Program-made: the position numbers and the translations under genes
Shown here: positions 16,964-25,567 of the stretch, piece after piece
How positions within the stretch are numbered: position 1 is the first letter of the stretch
Layout of the letters: each line of letters starts with the position of its first letter
The notes under the pieces: generated by a model
The model's database searches: none
Told to the model about the DNA's origin: nothing
Seen by the model: the letters and a program-made list of their open reading frames with translations, nothing else
NCBI RefSeq assembly: GCF_028823535.1
Contig: NZ_JAQIYM010000004.1
Span: forward strand, 1-64,000
Reading direction: 5' to 3'
DNA: 64,000 nucleotides
Source: Pseudomonas serbica
Lineage (GTDB): Bacteria > Pseudomonadota > Gammaproteobacteria > Pseudomonadales > Pseudomonadaceae

Positions 16964-17143
16964 ATGCGTGTAAAAGCATCCAACAGCAAAGCAAAGCCAG
17001 CTCCAGCCGTCGAAACCAGCGAATCGATCAACAACCAGATCGCTGCGTTCCTCAAATCCGGTGGTGAAATCCAGCAAATTGCCAAAGGTGTCAGCGGCCA
17101 GTCGTTCGGCCCGTCCAAGCAGATCACGCTGGGCAAGAAGTAA
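16964..17143 (+). CDS. Small basic hypothetical protein (59 aa)
   Basis: MRVKASNSKAKPAPAVETSE begins a 59-residue ORF with a disordered Lys/Ala/Pro head followed by a short helical segment (SINNQIAAFLKSGGEIQQIAKG) and the ending ITLGKK. I do not recognise a family. The start is ambiguous: an ATG three codons upstream (16955) has AGG only 3 nt away, whereas 16964 has it 12 nt away. Codon use is like its neighbours, so it is probably real. It lies downstream of the palindromes at 16829-16852. Confidence 0.55.
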   Translation: MRVKASNSKAKPAPAVETSESINNQIAAFLKSGGEIQQIAKGVSGQSFGPSKQITLGKK

Positions 17144-17163
17144 CCCCCCCGCAACTGGTCCCT

Positions 17164-17188
17164 AAGCGCTTTGAGCTTCGAAGCGCTT
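17164..17188. repeat. Inverted repeat after the 59-aa ORF
   Basis: AAGCGCTT repeated as an inverted pair around TGAGCTTCG, 20 nt after the small ORF. No T-tract follows, so it may be an RNA hairpin or an imperfect terminator. Confidence 0.45.
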
Positions 17189-17345
17189 GGACTGGAACCT
17201 TGTAACACCTCCGCTGCACCCCCCCCAATCTTGTAGAAATCGACGAACGGGTCACGCTGCCTGTCATTCGTCGGTATCCTTGCACGCGTCTGGATCAAGC
17301 GTTTCAGCAGGCCCAAGCCTGCGCTCGCTGTTCATGGAGTGACGC

Positions 17346-18068
17346 ATGCGCATACCCAATTATTTATCTCTGCTGTTCGCCGGCCTGCTGGCGTGCCAGA
17401 CGGTGCACGGGCAAATCTTTCAACGAGAGCTGGGGGATTTCGACCTCAAGCTCGGGACAAGCCCCAGTCGCAGCATGGCCCAAGGCCTCGTCAAGCCCTC
17501 GGCTGTCGGTTCGTTTCATGGTGGCCTGGACCTGACTCATGACAGCGGCTTCTACTTTGGCCAATGGTCGCCGAGCATGGGCATCAGCCCGGGGAAAAAC
17601 CTCGAGATCGACTCGTACGCGGGCTTCAAGCAACCCTTCGACCAGGTCCTCGGCTACGAAGTGGGCGTGATCCATTACAGCTATCCCGATGTCGACACCC
17701 TCGACAGCCAGGAAGTGTTCGGCGGCCTGACCCTGCTGGGCAGCCGTTTCGGGGCAGCCTTGAGCAACGACCCGGACAAACAGAACAGCACGCTGTTTGC
17801 CGACCTGCGCGGCAACCAGCCGTTCGGCATCGGGGTCAGCATGAAATACACCACCCATCAGCTGAACACGCCGGTTTCGGTGGATGGCGGTTATGTCGGC
17901 AGCTTCACCGACTGGTCGGTAAAACTGTCCCGACCCTTCATGGGCATTGACCTCGACCTGATCTACAGCGACTCCAGCCTCAGCGGCAGCTATTGTTCAG
18001 CCTATACAGGGCAAAATAGCCAGTGCGACGCACTACTCACCCTCAAGGCCGAACGCACATTCTACTGA
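17346..18068 (+). CDS. TorF-type putative outer membrane porin
   Basis: A 240-residue secreted protein. A signal peptide (about 1-22, LLFAGLLACQTVHG) is followed by alternating amphipathic beta strands ending in an aromatic residue (ERTFY), as in outer membrane barrels. The patterns GLDLTHDSGFYFGQWSPSMG, LEIDSYAGFKQ and YEVGVIHYSYP match the TorF/'gcw_chp' putative porin family. The function of this family is not established in pseudomonads. A DUF6279 lipoprotein gene follows 77 nt downstream on the same strand. Confidence 0.72.
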   Translation: MRIPNYLSLLFAGLLACQTVHGQIFQRELGDFDLKLGTSPSRSMAQGLVKPSAVGSFHGGLDLTHDSGFYFGQWSPSMGISPGKNLEIDSYAGFKQPFDQVLGYEVGVIHYSYPDVDTLDSQEVFGGLTLLGSRFGAALSNDPDKQNSTLFADLRGNQPFGIGVSMKYTTHQLNTPVSVDGGYVGSFTDWSVKLSRPFMGIDLDLIYSDSSLSGSYCSAYTGQNSQCDALLTLKAERTFY

Positions 18069-18145
18069 TGGGCTGAACTGCCGGGCTCGTTCTGCGTTCA
18101 CATGAGAAACAGCTCCAGAAGCCAGGCTTTCGCAAGGATTCGCCC

Positions 18146-19030
18146 ATGTCTCGCTGTATTAAACCGCGCTGGATCAAACACATCGCCTTAGTGCTCATGT
18201 TCACCCTGGCCCTCGGCGCCTGCAGCCGAATGGACCTGGCCTATCGCAACCTCGACGTGATCATTCCCTGGACGCTCAGCGATTACCTGGACATGAACGG
18301 CGAGCAGAAAAGCTGGTTCAACGATCGTCTGAAGGAACACCTGAGCTGGCATTGCACCACGCAAATGCCGGGGTATCTCGACTGGCTGGACCGCTTGCAG
18401 GACATGATTGCGACGAATCAGGTGACCGACGCCACGCTGCAGGCGCGCACAACGGAAGCTGAAGCAGCGATTGCCGAGACGGCCCGGGAAATTACGCCAT
18501 CAGCCATCGAACTGCTGCAAGGCCTGAATGACAATCAGGTCGCAGAAATGAATGAGGCCTTCGCCAAGGACCAACGCAGGCGCCAGGAAAAATACCTGAA
18601 ACCGCCACTGGAGCAGCAGATCAAGCAGCGGGCCGAGCGCATGGAGAAACGCCTGAATCAATGGCTCGGACCACTCAGCGTCTCCCAACAACAGCGAGTG
18701 ATGGCATGGTCCACCGCCCTGGGTGACCAGTACACGCAATGGATCGCCAACCGCATCCACTGGCAGAAACAGTTCAGCGCCGCGGTGGCGCAACGCCAGA
18801 CACCACAATTCCCACAGCGAATCGAAACGCTTTTGGTGAATCGCGAAAGTTTATGGACAACGGCCTACCGCGAGGCCTTCGCCAAAACCGAAGCCCAGGC
18901 GCGGGCGCTGTTTGTGGATTTGATGGCTGAAAGTACGCCGGACCAACGAGAGCGGTTGCTGAAGAAGATTGAGGGTGTGAGGAAGGATTTCAGTGATTTA
19001 AAGTGCCTGAAGGCAGCGAAGCAGAATTGA
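18146..19030 (+). CDS. DUF6279-family lipoprotein
   Basis: A 294-residue protein with a lipoprotein signal (hydrophobic stretch 12-25, lipobox LGACS), so the mature protein starts at Cys26. The remainder is almost entirely alpha-helical and charged (LDMNGEQKSWFNDRLKEHLSWHCTTQMPGYLDWL), the pattern of DUF6279 lipoproteins. No enzymatic motif is visible. Likely anchored in the inner or outer membrane facing the periplasm. The function is unknown. Confidence 0.75.
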   Translation: MSRCIKPRWIKHIALVLMFTLALGACSRMDLAYRNLDVIIPWTLSDYLDMNGEQKSWFNDRLKEHLSWHCTTQMPGYLDWLDRLQDMIATNQVTDATLQARTTEAEAAIAETAREITPSAIELLQGLNDNQVAEMNEAFAKDQRRRQEKYLKPPLEQQIKQRAERMEKRLNQWLGPLSVSQQQRVMAWSTALGDQYTQWIANRIHWQKQFSAAVAQRQTPQFPQRIETLLVNRESLWTTAYREAFAKTEAQARALFVDLMAESTPDQRERLLKKIEGVRKDFSDLKCLKAAKQN

Positions 19031-19042
19031 ACTCAACACAAA

Positions 19043-19078
19043 CCCTTGCAGGAGCGAGCAAGCCAGCTCCTACAAGGG
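19043..19078. repeat. Single REP-like hairpin
   Basis: CCCTTGCAGGAGC and GCTCCTACAAGGG form an imperfect hairpin containing the REP core AGCAAGCCAGCT. It lies between two convergent genes (stop at 19030, stop at 19090) and may act as a bidirectional terminator. Confidence 0.6.
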
Positions 19079-19089
19079 CTACATGACGT

Positions 19090-19479
19090 TCAGGCGATCT
19101 GCGCCTTCGACGCCACCTCATCGAACGTCAGCTCATCCAACGCATCTTCCTGCTCATCCAGCACCTGCCGTGGATGGTCATTGCCCGGAATGCTGCTGTC
19201 GATGAGGCTCAGGAGGCTTGCGCCCCGAGGCGTCAAAATGTAATTCGACCCGGAGCCACCCTGCTCCTCCGGCCGTGGTTCGATATATCCGCGCTCGAGC
19301 AATAACTTTTCATACTCGCCGGCCACCGCTTTCAAGTGGTCCAGGTTTTCAGTCTGCTCACCTTCCGACGCTTTCTCAGCGGCGTACTGCTCGGCGTAGG
19401 GCCGTGGCGTGAAGCTGCTCGCACCGTTCTGTACTTCGTGCAGCAAGCGTTCAATCAAATCCCAGTTATAAGTCGTCAT
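19090..19479 (-). CDS. Hypothetical protein with winged-helix-like N-terminus
   Basis: A 129-residue acidic protein. The N-terminal part (NWDLIERLLHEVQNGASSFTPRPYAEQYAA ... LDHLKAVAGEYEKLLLERGYIEPRPEE ... NYILTPRGASLLSLID) has the helix-turn-helix-wing order of small DNA-binding proteins such as DUF2513. The C-terminus is very acidic (DEQEDALDELTFDEVA). The resemblance is by pattern only. It is a single gene between a REP-like hairpin and the divergent DUF899 gene. Confidence 0.6.
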   Translation of the reverse strand: MTTYNWDLIERLLHEVQNGASSFTPRPYAEQYAAEKASEGEQTENLDHLKAVAGEYEKLLLERGYIEPRPEEQGGSGSNYILTPRGASLLSLIDSSIPGNDHPRQVLDEQEDALDELTFDEVASKAQIA

Positions 19480-19656
19480 CCCGTTTCAACCTCCGGTACC
19501 CGTGAGTGAGGGCCTTCATAGGTTGTGACCGGCGTGGTGCGCAGCCGTTCATACGCAGCGTTTGCGGCGACCGACCGGCGGTATGTCGAATGGCGGCCCA
19601 GTCAAACGACTAGGCTGTGTAGGCCACCTCCCCAGCCCCCTGCAGGAGAAAACACC

Positions 19657-20391
19657 ATGAACATTGAGAACCACCCCGTTGTGTCGCGGGAAGAATGGCT
19701 CGCCGCGCGCAAACAACACTTGGCTCACGAAAAGGCTTTCACCAAGGAGCGGGACAAACTCAGCGCAGAAAGGCGCGCCTTGCCCTGGGTGAAAATCGAC
19801 AAGGACTACCACTTCCAGGGACCCAATGGCGAACTGAAACTCGCCGACCTGTTCGATGGCCGCAGCCAACTGGTCATTTACCATTTCATGTTCGCCGAAG
19901 GCTGGGATGAAGGCTGTCCCGGTTGCTCTTTCCTGTCCGACCACATCGACGGGGCCAACCAGCACCTGGCGCACCATGACGTCGCGGTGGTGGCTGTGTC
20001 CCATGCACCGTTCGCTGAATTCCAGGCGTTCCGGCGGCGTATGGGCTGGAAATTCGACTGGGTGTCTTCCGAAGGCTGTGATTTCAACTATGACTTCGGT
20101 GTGACCGCCCGCCCCGAAGACGTCGCCACCGGCAAGGCCACCTATAACTACGAAAAAACCGATGGCTCCGAGGAAGAACTGCCCGGACTCAGCGTGTTCT
20201 ATCGCAATGAGGTCGGCGAGATTTTCCATACTTATTCGACTTATGCCCGCGGCCTGGATCTGCTGGTCGGTACCTACAACTACCTCGACCTGACGCCCAA
20301 GGGGCGCAATGAAGACGAAATCATGGATTGGGTGCGGCACCATGATCGGTATGAGGATAAGGCGACGAAGAGCTGCTGCCATGGGGGATGA
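19657..20391 (+). CDS. DUF899-family thioredoxin-fold protein
   Basis: A 244-residue protein. After an N-terminal helical segment (SREEWLAARKQHLAHEKAFTKERDKLSAERRALPWVKIDKDY), a thioredoxin-like domain begins at LADLFDGRSQLVIYHFMFAEGWDEGCPGCSFLSDHID. This is the DUF899 signature, with a CPGC motif in the place of the thioredoxin CxxC. The C-terminus is Cys-rich (KSCCHGG). The ATG at 19657 is preceded by GCAGGAGAA; the open frame runs further upstream without coding character. The family is often called dithiol-disulfide isomerase; the activity is unproven. Confidence 0.82.
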   Translation: MNIENHPVVSREEWLAARKQHLAHEKAFTKERDKLSAERRALPWVKIDKDYHFQGPNGELKLADLFDGRSQLVIYHFMFAEGWDEGCPGCSFLSDHIDGANQHLAHHDVAVVAVSHAPFAEFQAFRRRMGWKFDWVSSEGCDFNYDFGVTARPEDVATGKATYNYEKTDGSEEELPGLSVFYRNEVGEIFHTYSTYARGLDLLVGTYNYLDLTPKGRNEDEIMDWVRHHDRYEDKATKSCCHGG

Positions 20392-20459
20392 GGCTGAACT
20401 TTTTCCCTGCTGCAGCCCTCAACCGGTTAACCCGCCTTAACCGGAACTGAGGCCCACAG

Positions 20460-20735
20460 ATGAAAATCCTGCTGAAACTCACCCTCGCCACCACCCTCGC
20501 CTGCGCCCTGCCCGTCTTGGCCTGCACACCCGAGGAGGCCACCCTCAAGCGCGAGCAACTGGCCAAGGAAGTCACCAAGCTGACCGAACAGAACCCGGCC
20601 AAGGCCAAGGAAATCAATGACGAACTGCAGAAGATGGACCTGGGAACGGCCTCCAAGGACTTGCCAGACAAGTGCCAGTTGATCGATCAGCGGCTCAAGG
20701 AATTAGGCACGGCCGAGAAGAAAGCCGAAAGTTGA
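20460..20735 (+). CDS. Small exported protein (91 aa), possible lipoprotein
   Basis: MKILLKLTLATTLACALPVLAC is an export signal, with either signal peptidase I cleavage after Ala21 or an atypical lipobox (VLAC). The mature 70 residues are charged and helical (EEATLKREQLAKEVTKLTEQNPAKAKEINDEL), and a second Cys (PDKCQ) could pair with the first in the periplasm. No family is recognised. A strong terminator follows directly. Confidence 0.65.
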   Translation: MKILLKLTLATTLACALPVLACTPEEATLKREQLAKEVTKLTEQNPAKAKEINDELQKMDLGTASKDLPDKCQLIDQRLKELGTAEKKAES

Positions 20736-20744
20736 AGATAAAAA

Positions 20745-20770
20745 AACCCGGACATAGTCCGGGTTTTCAT
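20745..20770. terminator. Bidirectional terminator between convergent genes
   Basis: ACCCGGA / TCCGGGT stem with loop CATAG, flanked by a run of A on the left and TTTT on the right. It can end both the small exported-protein gene and the convergent helicase gene. Confidence 0.88.
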
Positions 20771-20787
20771 TGAGCTGACCGAGGCGC

Positions 20788-22128
20788 TTATTCAGCGGCC
20801 GGCGCTTCCGGCTTGCGGCGCTTGAGCGGGGCCATGCCGTCCTTGCTCACCAGGGAGTCGCTCTTGGGGCGGTTGACGCTCTTGCGTTTGGTCGGGGTCT
20901 TGGCGGCGACTTTTTTCTTGTCACCCTTGGCGTCGGTCTTTTTCTTCTTCACGCCGACGGCTTTGCCAGAGGCCTTGACCTTTTTCGGTCCGCCGTAGGT
21001 GCCCTTGACTTCCTTGATGGTGCGGCGCTCGAAGCTCTGCTTGAGGTAGCGCTCGATGCTCGACATCAGGTTCCAGTCGCCGTGGCAGATCAGCGAAATG
21101 GCCAGGCCATCGTTGCCGGCGCGCCCGGTACGGCCAATGCGGTGCACGTATTCGTCACCGCTGCGCGGCATGTCGAAGTTGATCACCAGGTCCAGGCCGT
21201 CCACGTCCAGGCCGCGAGCGGCGACGTCGGTGGCCACGAGGATTTTCACCCCGCCCTGCTTCAGACGGTCGATCGCCAGTTTGCGATCCTTCTGGTCTTT
21301 CTCGCCGTGCAGCACGAACGCCTTGTATTCCTGGGCCACCAGGCGGCCGTAGATGCGATCGGCCATGGCCCGGGTGTTGGTGAAGACGATGGCCTTCTGG
21401 TAGGTCTCGTTGGCCAGCAGCCAGTTGACGATCTGCTCTTTGTGCTGGTTGTGGTCAGCGGTGATGATTTGCTGGCGGGTGGTTTCGTTCAGCTGGCTGA
21501 CCGCATTGAGCTGCAGGTGCTCAGGATTGTTCAGGACCTTGGCGATCATCTCGCGCAGGCCGGAACCACCGGTGGTGGCGGAGAACAGCATGGTCTGCTG
21601 GCGGTTGGTGCACTCGTCCACCAGGCGCTGTACGTCTTCGGCGAAACCCATGTCGAGCATGCGGTCGGCTTCGTCGAGCACCAGCACTTCGACTTCCTTG
21701 AGGTCAAGGTTGCCGGCGTTCAGTTGCTCGATCATGCGGCCCGGGGTACCGATCAGGATGTCCGGCACCTTGCGCAGCATGGCAGCCTGGACCTTGAAGT
21801 CTTCGCCGCCAGTGATCAGGCCGGACTTGATGAAGGTGAACTGCGCGAAGCGCTCAACTTCTTTCAAGGTCTGCTGGGCCAGCTCGCGGGTTGGCAGCAG
21901 GATCAAGGTCTTGATGCTGACACGGATCTTGGCCGGGCCGATCAAGCGGTTGAGGATCGGCAAAACGAATGCAGCGGTCTTGCCGCTACCGGTTTGCGCT
22001 GTCACCCGCAGGTCACGACCTTGGAGCGCCAGCGGAATAGCCGCTGCTTGCACAGGCGTTGGCTCGACAAATTTCAGCTCGGCCACGGCTTTGAGCAGGC
22101 GTTCGTGCAAGGCGAATTCGGAAAACAC
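20788..22128 (-). CDS. DEAD-box ATP-dependent RNA helicase
   Basis: A 446-residue helicase with the full motif set: Q-motif (FVEPTPVQAAAIP), motif I AQTGSGKT, Ib TPGRM, II VLDEADRML, III SATT, and VI HRIGRTGRAG. The last ~85 residues are a Lys-rich basic tail (KVKASGKAVGVKKKKTDAKGDKKK), common in ribosome-assembly and cold-shock RNA helicases. I take a GTG at 22128 as start (product begins FSEFALHERLLKAV, typical) because GAGG lies 8 nt upstream; the frame stays open far upstream without family similarity. It may be an SrmB/RhlE-type protein; which one is uncertain. Confidence 0.88.
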   Translation of the reverse strand: MFSEFALHERLLKAVAELKFVEPTPVQAAAIPLALQGRDLRVTAQTGSGKTAAFVLPILNRLIGPAKIRVSIKTLILLPTRELAQQTLKEVERFAQFTFIKSGLITGGEDFKVQAAMLRKVPDILIGTPGRMIEQLNAGNLDLKEVEVLVLDEADRMLDMGFAEDVQRLVDECTNRQQTMLFSATTGGSGLREMIAKVLNNPEHLQLNAVSQLNETTRQQIITADHNQHKEQIVNWLLANETYQKAIVFTNTRAMADRIYGRLVAQEYKAFVLHGEKDQKDRKLAIDRLKQGGVKILVATDVAARGLDVDGLDLVINFDMPRSGDEYVHRIGRTGRAGNDGLAISLICHGDWNLMSSIERYLKQSFERRTIKEVKGTYGGPKKVKASGKAVGVKKKKTDAKGDKKKVAAKTPTKRKSVNRPKSDSLVSKDGMAPLKRRKPEAPAAE

Positions 22129-22320
22129 GGGTGCTACCTCGAAGAAATGCAAAAAAACAGCTGCATAGGGTACCGGTTTCGAGCGCTCAGGCCGAGTTTC
22201 TTTATACAAATGACGGTAAACAGTGGTTTTTTTGTTGCCCGATTTGTCCTCGAACGTAATACAAAGCGTCTTAAATGCTCTAATTGCCCCTCGTGTCCCA
22301 CAGAAGAATCGTTTTAGCCC

Positions 22321-23619
22321 ATGGATATCAAACAGCTCTGGCTCAACGCCCAAGACCTCTGGGGTGCCCTCGACCAGCATCCGCTCGTGCACGCCAGCCT
22401 GGCACTGATGGTGTTGTTGCTCATAGCCCTGGCCCTCGGACGAGTGGCGCGCTACCTGATCCTGCACGCCAGCAAAATACTCGGCCGTCAGCCGGCGCTG
22501 CACTGGATCAACGACTTGCGGCACAACAAGGTGTTCCAGCGACTGGCGCAGATAGTCCCGTCGCTGGTGATCCAGTTCGGCCTGCACCTGGTGCCGGAGC
22601 TGAACAAAACCGCGATGCTGTTTCTCGGCAACGTGGCGCTGGCGTTCACCATCCTGTTCCTGTTGCTGTCCGTCTCTGCCCTGCTCAACGCCCTGCTGGA
22701 CATCTACGCGCGCACCGAGCACGCCCGCACCCGCTCGATCAAAGGTTATGTGCAGCTGGCGAAAATGGTGTTGTACGTGTTTGGCGCGATCATCATCGTC
22801 GCCACTTTGATCGACCGTTCACCGCTGTTGCTGCTGTCGGGTCTCGGTGCAATGTCGGCGGTGATCCTGTTGGTCTACAAGGACACCCTGCTGTCGTTCG
22901 TCGCCAGCGTGCAGCTGACCAGCAACGACATGCTGCGGGTCGGCGACTGGATCGAGATGCCACAGGTCGGTGCCGACGGCGATGTGGTGGACATCACGCT
23001 GCACACGGTCAAGGTGCAGAACTTCGACAAGACCATCGTCTCGATCCCGACATGGCGCCTGATGTCCGAATCTTTCAAGAACTGGCGCGGCATGCAGCAG
23101 TCCGGTGGCCGGCGGATCAAGCGCAGCCTGTTCATCGACGCCAGTGGCGTGCGGTTCATCCGCGATGACGAGGAGTTGAGGCTGTCCCAGGTGCATCTGC
23201 TCACGGACTACATCAGCCGCAAGCAGGCCGAACTCAAGGCCTGGAACGAAGCCCAGGGCAATGTTGCAGCGATGTCGGCCAATCGCCGGCGCATGACCAA
23301 CATCGGCACTTTTCGCGCCTACGCGCTGGCCTATCTGAAGAGTCATCCGGAGATCCAGCCCAACATGACCTGCATGGTTCGCCAGATGCAGACCACCGCC
23401 CAGGGGATTCCGCTGGAGATCTACTGCTTCACCCGCACCACGGCCTGGGCCGATTACGAGCGGATCCAGGGGGATATTTTCGATTACTTGCTGGCGGTGT
23501 TGCCGGAGTTTGGGTTGAGCCTTTACCAACAGCCCAGCGGCACGGATCTACGCGCCGGCTTGCTGCCGGCGGTGTTGGGCGCGAGCCACATCCCCGAGCC
23601 TGAAAAACACGTCATGTAA
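22321..23619 (+). CDS. MscS-family mechanosensitive channel (YbdG-like)
   Basis: A 432-residue inner-membrane protein. Four or five N-terminal helices precede the pore helix region (LLLLSGLGAMSAVILLVYKDTLLSFVASVQL) and the MscS beta domain (LRVGDWIEMPQVGADGDVVDITLHTVKVQNFDKTIVSIPTWRLM). The length and the large insert after the beta domain resemble E. coli YbdG (MscM) rather than the small MscS. It should open on membrane tension during osmotic downshock. Divergent from the helicase gene and followed by a REPIN. Confidence 0.85.
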   Translation: MDIKQLWLNAQDLWGALDQHPLVHASLALMVLLLIALALGRVARYLILHASKILGRQPALHWINDLRHNKVFQRLAQIVPSLVIQFGLHLVPELNKTAMLFLGNVALAFTILFLLLSVSALLNALLDIYARTEHARTRSIKGYVQLAKMVLYVFGAIIIVATLIDRSPLLLLSGLGAMSAVILLVYKDTLLSFVASVQLTSNDMLRVGDWIEMPQVGADGDVVDITLHTVKVQNFDKTIVSIPTWRLMSESFKNWRGMQQSGGRRIKRSLFIDASGVRFIRDDEELRLSQVHLLTDYISRKQAELKAWNEAQGNVAAMSANRRRMTNIGTFRAYALAYLKSHPEIQPNMTCMVRQMQTTAQGIPLEIYCFTRTTAWADYERIQGDIFDYLLAVLPEFGLSLYQQPSGTDLRAGLLPAVLGASHIPEPEKHVM

Positions 23620-23629
23620 CAACACATTA

Positions 23630-23723
23630 CCCTTGTAGGAGCGAGGCTTGCCCGCGAAGAGGGAGTGTCAGTCGACATCAATGTTGCCTGACATATCGCC
23701 TTCGCGGGCCGCTCCTACAAGGT
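23630..23723. repeat. REPIN of TGTAGGAGCGAGGCTTGCCCGCG type
   Basis: CCTTGTAGGAGCGAGGCTTG and its inverted partner CGGGCCGCTCCTACAAGG bracket a spacer with TCAGTCGACATCAATGTTGCCTGAC. Its right end overlaps the stop codon of the convergent EamA gene (23715-23717). Confidence 0.88.
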
Positions 23724-24590
23724 TTCGCGTGCAGACGTCCGTTTGGCAACACCCAACCGGCTGATCCACACCGCCATCAGGATCACCGAACCACCCAGCA
23801 ACAACCGGCCCAGCTCCTCATGCTGATTCCAGATCAGCAGGTTGATCAGTAACCCCACCGGTACATGCAGGTTGTTCATCACCGCCAGCGTTCCGCCATT
23901 GACCAGGCATGCGCCCTTGTTCCACCAGTACAGCCCGAGCGCGGTCGAGACCAGGCCGAGGAACAGCAGCACGCCCCATTGCAGCGCAGCTTCGGGCAGG
24001 AAATTGGATTTGCCGAACAACAGGAACGCCGGCAACGCCACCGCCAATGCGCCCAGGTAGAAATAACCGAAGCGCCGGTAATGCGGCAGGTCACTCGGAT
24101 GGCGCGCGACCAGGTGTCTGTAGAGCACCTGGCCGGCGGCGTAGGTGAAGTTGGCCAGTTGCAGCAGCAGGAAACCCATGAAGAAGTCCGGGTTGATCCG
24201 GTCGTAGCGAATCACCGCCGCCCCCGCCACCGCCACCAGTGCCGCGACCAAGGCCCAGGGATTGAAGCGACGGTTCAGTGCGTCTTCGATCAGGGTCACG
24301 TGCAGCGGCGTGAGGATGGTGAACAGCAGCACCTCCGGCACCGTCAGCACACGGAAGCTCAGGTACAGGCAGACGTAGGTCACGCCAAACTGCAAGGCGC
24401 CGATCAGCAACATGCCGCGCATGAACGCCGGCTCCACGGAACGCCAGCGGGTCAGTGGGATGAACACCAGCCCCGCCAGCAGCACGCGCACCAGCACCGC
24501 GAAGTAGCTGTCGACATGCCCAGCCAGGTACTCGCCGATCAGACTGAAGGAAAACGCCTGGATCAGCGTGACAAAAAGTAGATAGCCCAT
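23715..24590 (-). CDS. EamA-family (DMT) transporter, amino acid/amine exporter type
   Basis: A 291-residue protein with ten hydrophobic helices in two EamA repeats (MGYLLFVTLIQAFSFSLIGEYLAGHVDSYFAVLVRVLLAGLVFIPLT is the first pair). The second half carries the typical GACLVNGGTLAVMNNLHVPVGLLINLLIWNQHEE loop, seen in 'carboxylate/amino acid/amine' DMT members. Substrate unknown. Its stop codon lies inside a REP sequence. Confidence 0.84.
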   Translation of the reverse strand: MGYLLFVTLIQAFSFSLIGEYLAGHVDSYFAVLVRVLLAGLVFIPLTRWRSVEPAFMRGMLLIGALQFGVTYVCLYLSFRVLTVPEVLLFTILTPLHVTLIEDALNRRFNPWALVAALVAVAGAAVIRYDRINPDFFMGFLLLQLANFTYAAGQVLYRHLVARHPSDLPHYRRFGYFYLGALAVALPAFLLFGKSNFLPEAALQWGVLLFLGLVSTALGLYWWNKGACLVNGGTLAVMNNLHVPVGLLINLLIWNQHEELGRLLLGGSVILMAVWISRLGVAKRTSARETL

Positions 24591-24671
24591 GCTCGCCTCG
24601 TTTTGAATGGCGGCGAAGATAACGGGTTTTGCCGGTTATCGCGAACTGTCAAACGATACAAAAACCAAGGC

Positions 24672-24710
24672 AAAAAAAAGCCCGATCTCGCTAAAGCGTT
24701 CAATCGGGCT
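24672..24710 (-). terminator. Rho-independent terminator after azoR
   Basis: On the minus strand AGCCCGAT ... ATCGGGCT forms a stem followed by eight T. It lies about 110 nt beyond the azoR stop codon. Confidence 0.85.
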
Positions 24711-24817
24711 AGAGCACTCAGGAGCAACAAGTGCAAAGGGAGGTTCGATGCGCGTGCAGGCTAAGGGGTGCACGCCAGGTCACTAGATCATCCGGTGATT
24801 ATCTGGCGATTAACGGC

Positions 24818-25417
24818 TCAGGCCACTTGAGAAAGCTTGGCGTTCGCCTGGTTCAGGCCTTTCTCCTGGAAGTCACCGCCCAGGTTCATGCCTTCGGCAT
24901 GGATAAACGTTACGTCATGGATACCGATGAAGCCCATGACCTGGCGCAGGTAGGGTTCCTGGTGATCCGCAGTACTGCCGGCGTAGATCCCGCCGCGAGC
25001 GGTCAGCACATAAGCGCGCTTGCCACTGAGCAGGCCTTGCGGACCGGTTTCGGTGTACTTGAAGGTCACGCCGGCACGCAGCACATGGTCAAGCCAGGCC
25101 TTGAGGGTGCTCGGGATGGCGAAGTTGTACATCGGCGCAGCCATTACCAACACATCGGCGGCGAGCAACTCGTCGGTCAACTGGTTGGAGCGTTCCAGGG
25201 ACAGTTGTTCGATGTCGCTGCGCTGATCGGCGGGCTTCATCCAGCCGCCCAGCAAATTGATGTCCAGATGGGGCACCGGGTTGACGGCCAGGTCACGAAC
25301 GGTGATCTGGTCCTTCGGATGCGCGGCTTGCCACTGGGCGATGAAGGTCTGGGTCAGTTGACGGGACACCGAGTCTTGCTGACGGGCACTGCTTTCGATG
25401 ATCAGAACGCGGGACAT
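24818..25417 (-). CDS. azoR: FMN-dependent NADH-azoreductase
   Basis: A 199-residue flavodoxin-fold quinone/azo reductase. The FMN phosphate loop is at the N-terminus (MSRVLIIESSARQQDSVSRQLT), and the motifs APMYNFAIPSTLKAWLDHVLRAGVTFKY and GGIYAGSTADHQEPYLRQVMGFIG match AzoR. It uses NADH for two-electron reduction of quinones and azo compounds in the cytoplasm. An AT-rich dyad (25479-25514) lies just upstream, and a LysR gene lies about 500 nt away, a common arrangement for azoR genes. Confidence 0.9.
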   Translation of the reverse strand: MSRVLIIESSARQQDSVSRQLTQTFIAQWQAAHPKDQITVRDLAVNPVPHLDINLLGGWMKPADQRSDIEQLSLERSNQLTDELLAADVLVMAAPMYNFAIPSTLKAWLDHVLRAGVTFKYTETGPQGLLSGKRAYVLTARGGIYAGSTADHQEPYLRQVMGFIGIHDVTFIHAEGMNLGGDFQEKGLNQANAKLSQVA

Positions 25418-25478
25418 GGGCTGTAGCCTCCATCTGAGAATGCTGTAGGTCGATGGAGTGAAGGTTAAACAGCGCCAT

Positions 25479-25514
25479 ATCGATTAAAAAGCGCAAATAA
25501 TTGCTATAACCGAT
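25479..25514. promoter_or_regulatory. AT-rich dyad upstream of azoR
   Basis: ATCGATTA and TAACCGAT are inverted arms (7 of 8 match) 20 nt apart, with a nested GCAAATAATTGC palindrome at 25493-25504. It is a possible operator of the nearby LysR regulator; inferred from symmetry and position only. Confidence 0.4.
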
Positions 25515-25567
25515 CAATAAATTCGTTTATAAGCGGAGCATCAGCAATGAGCGTGCTCCGCTGAAGG

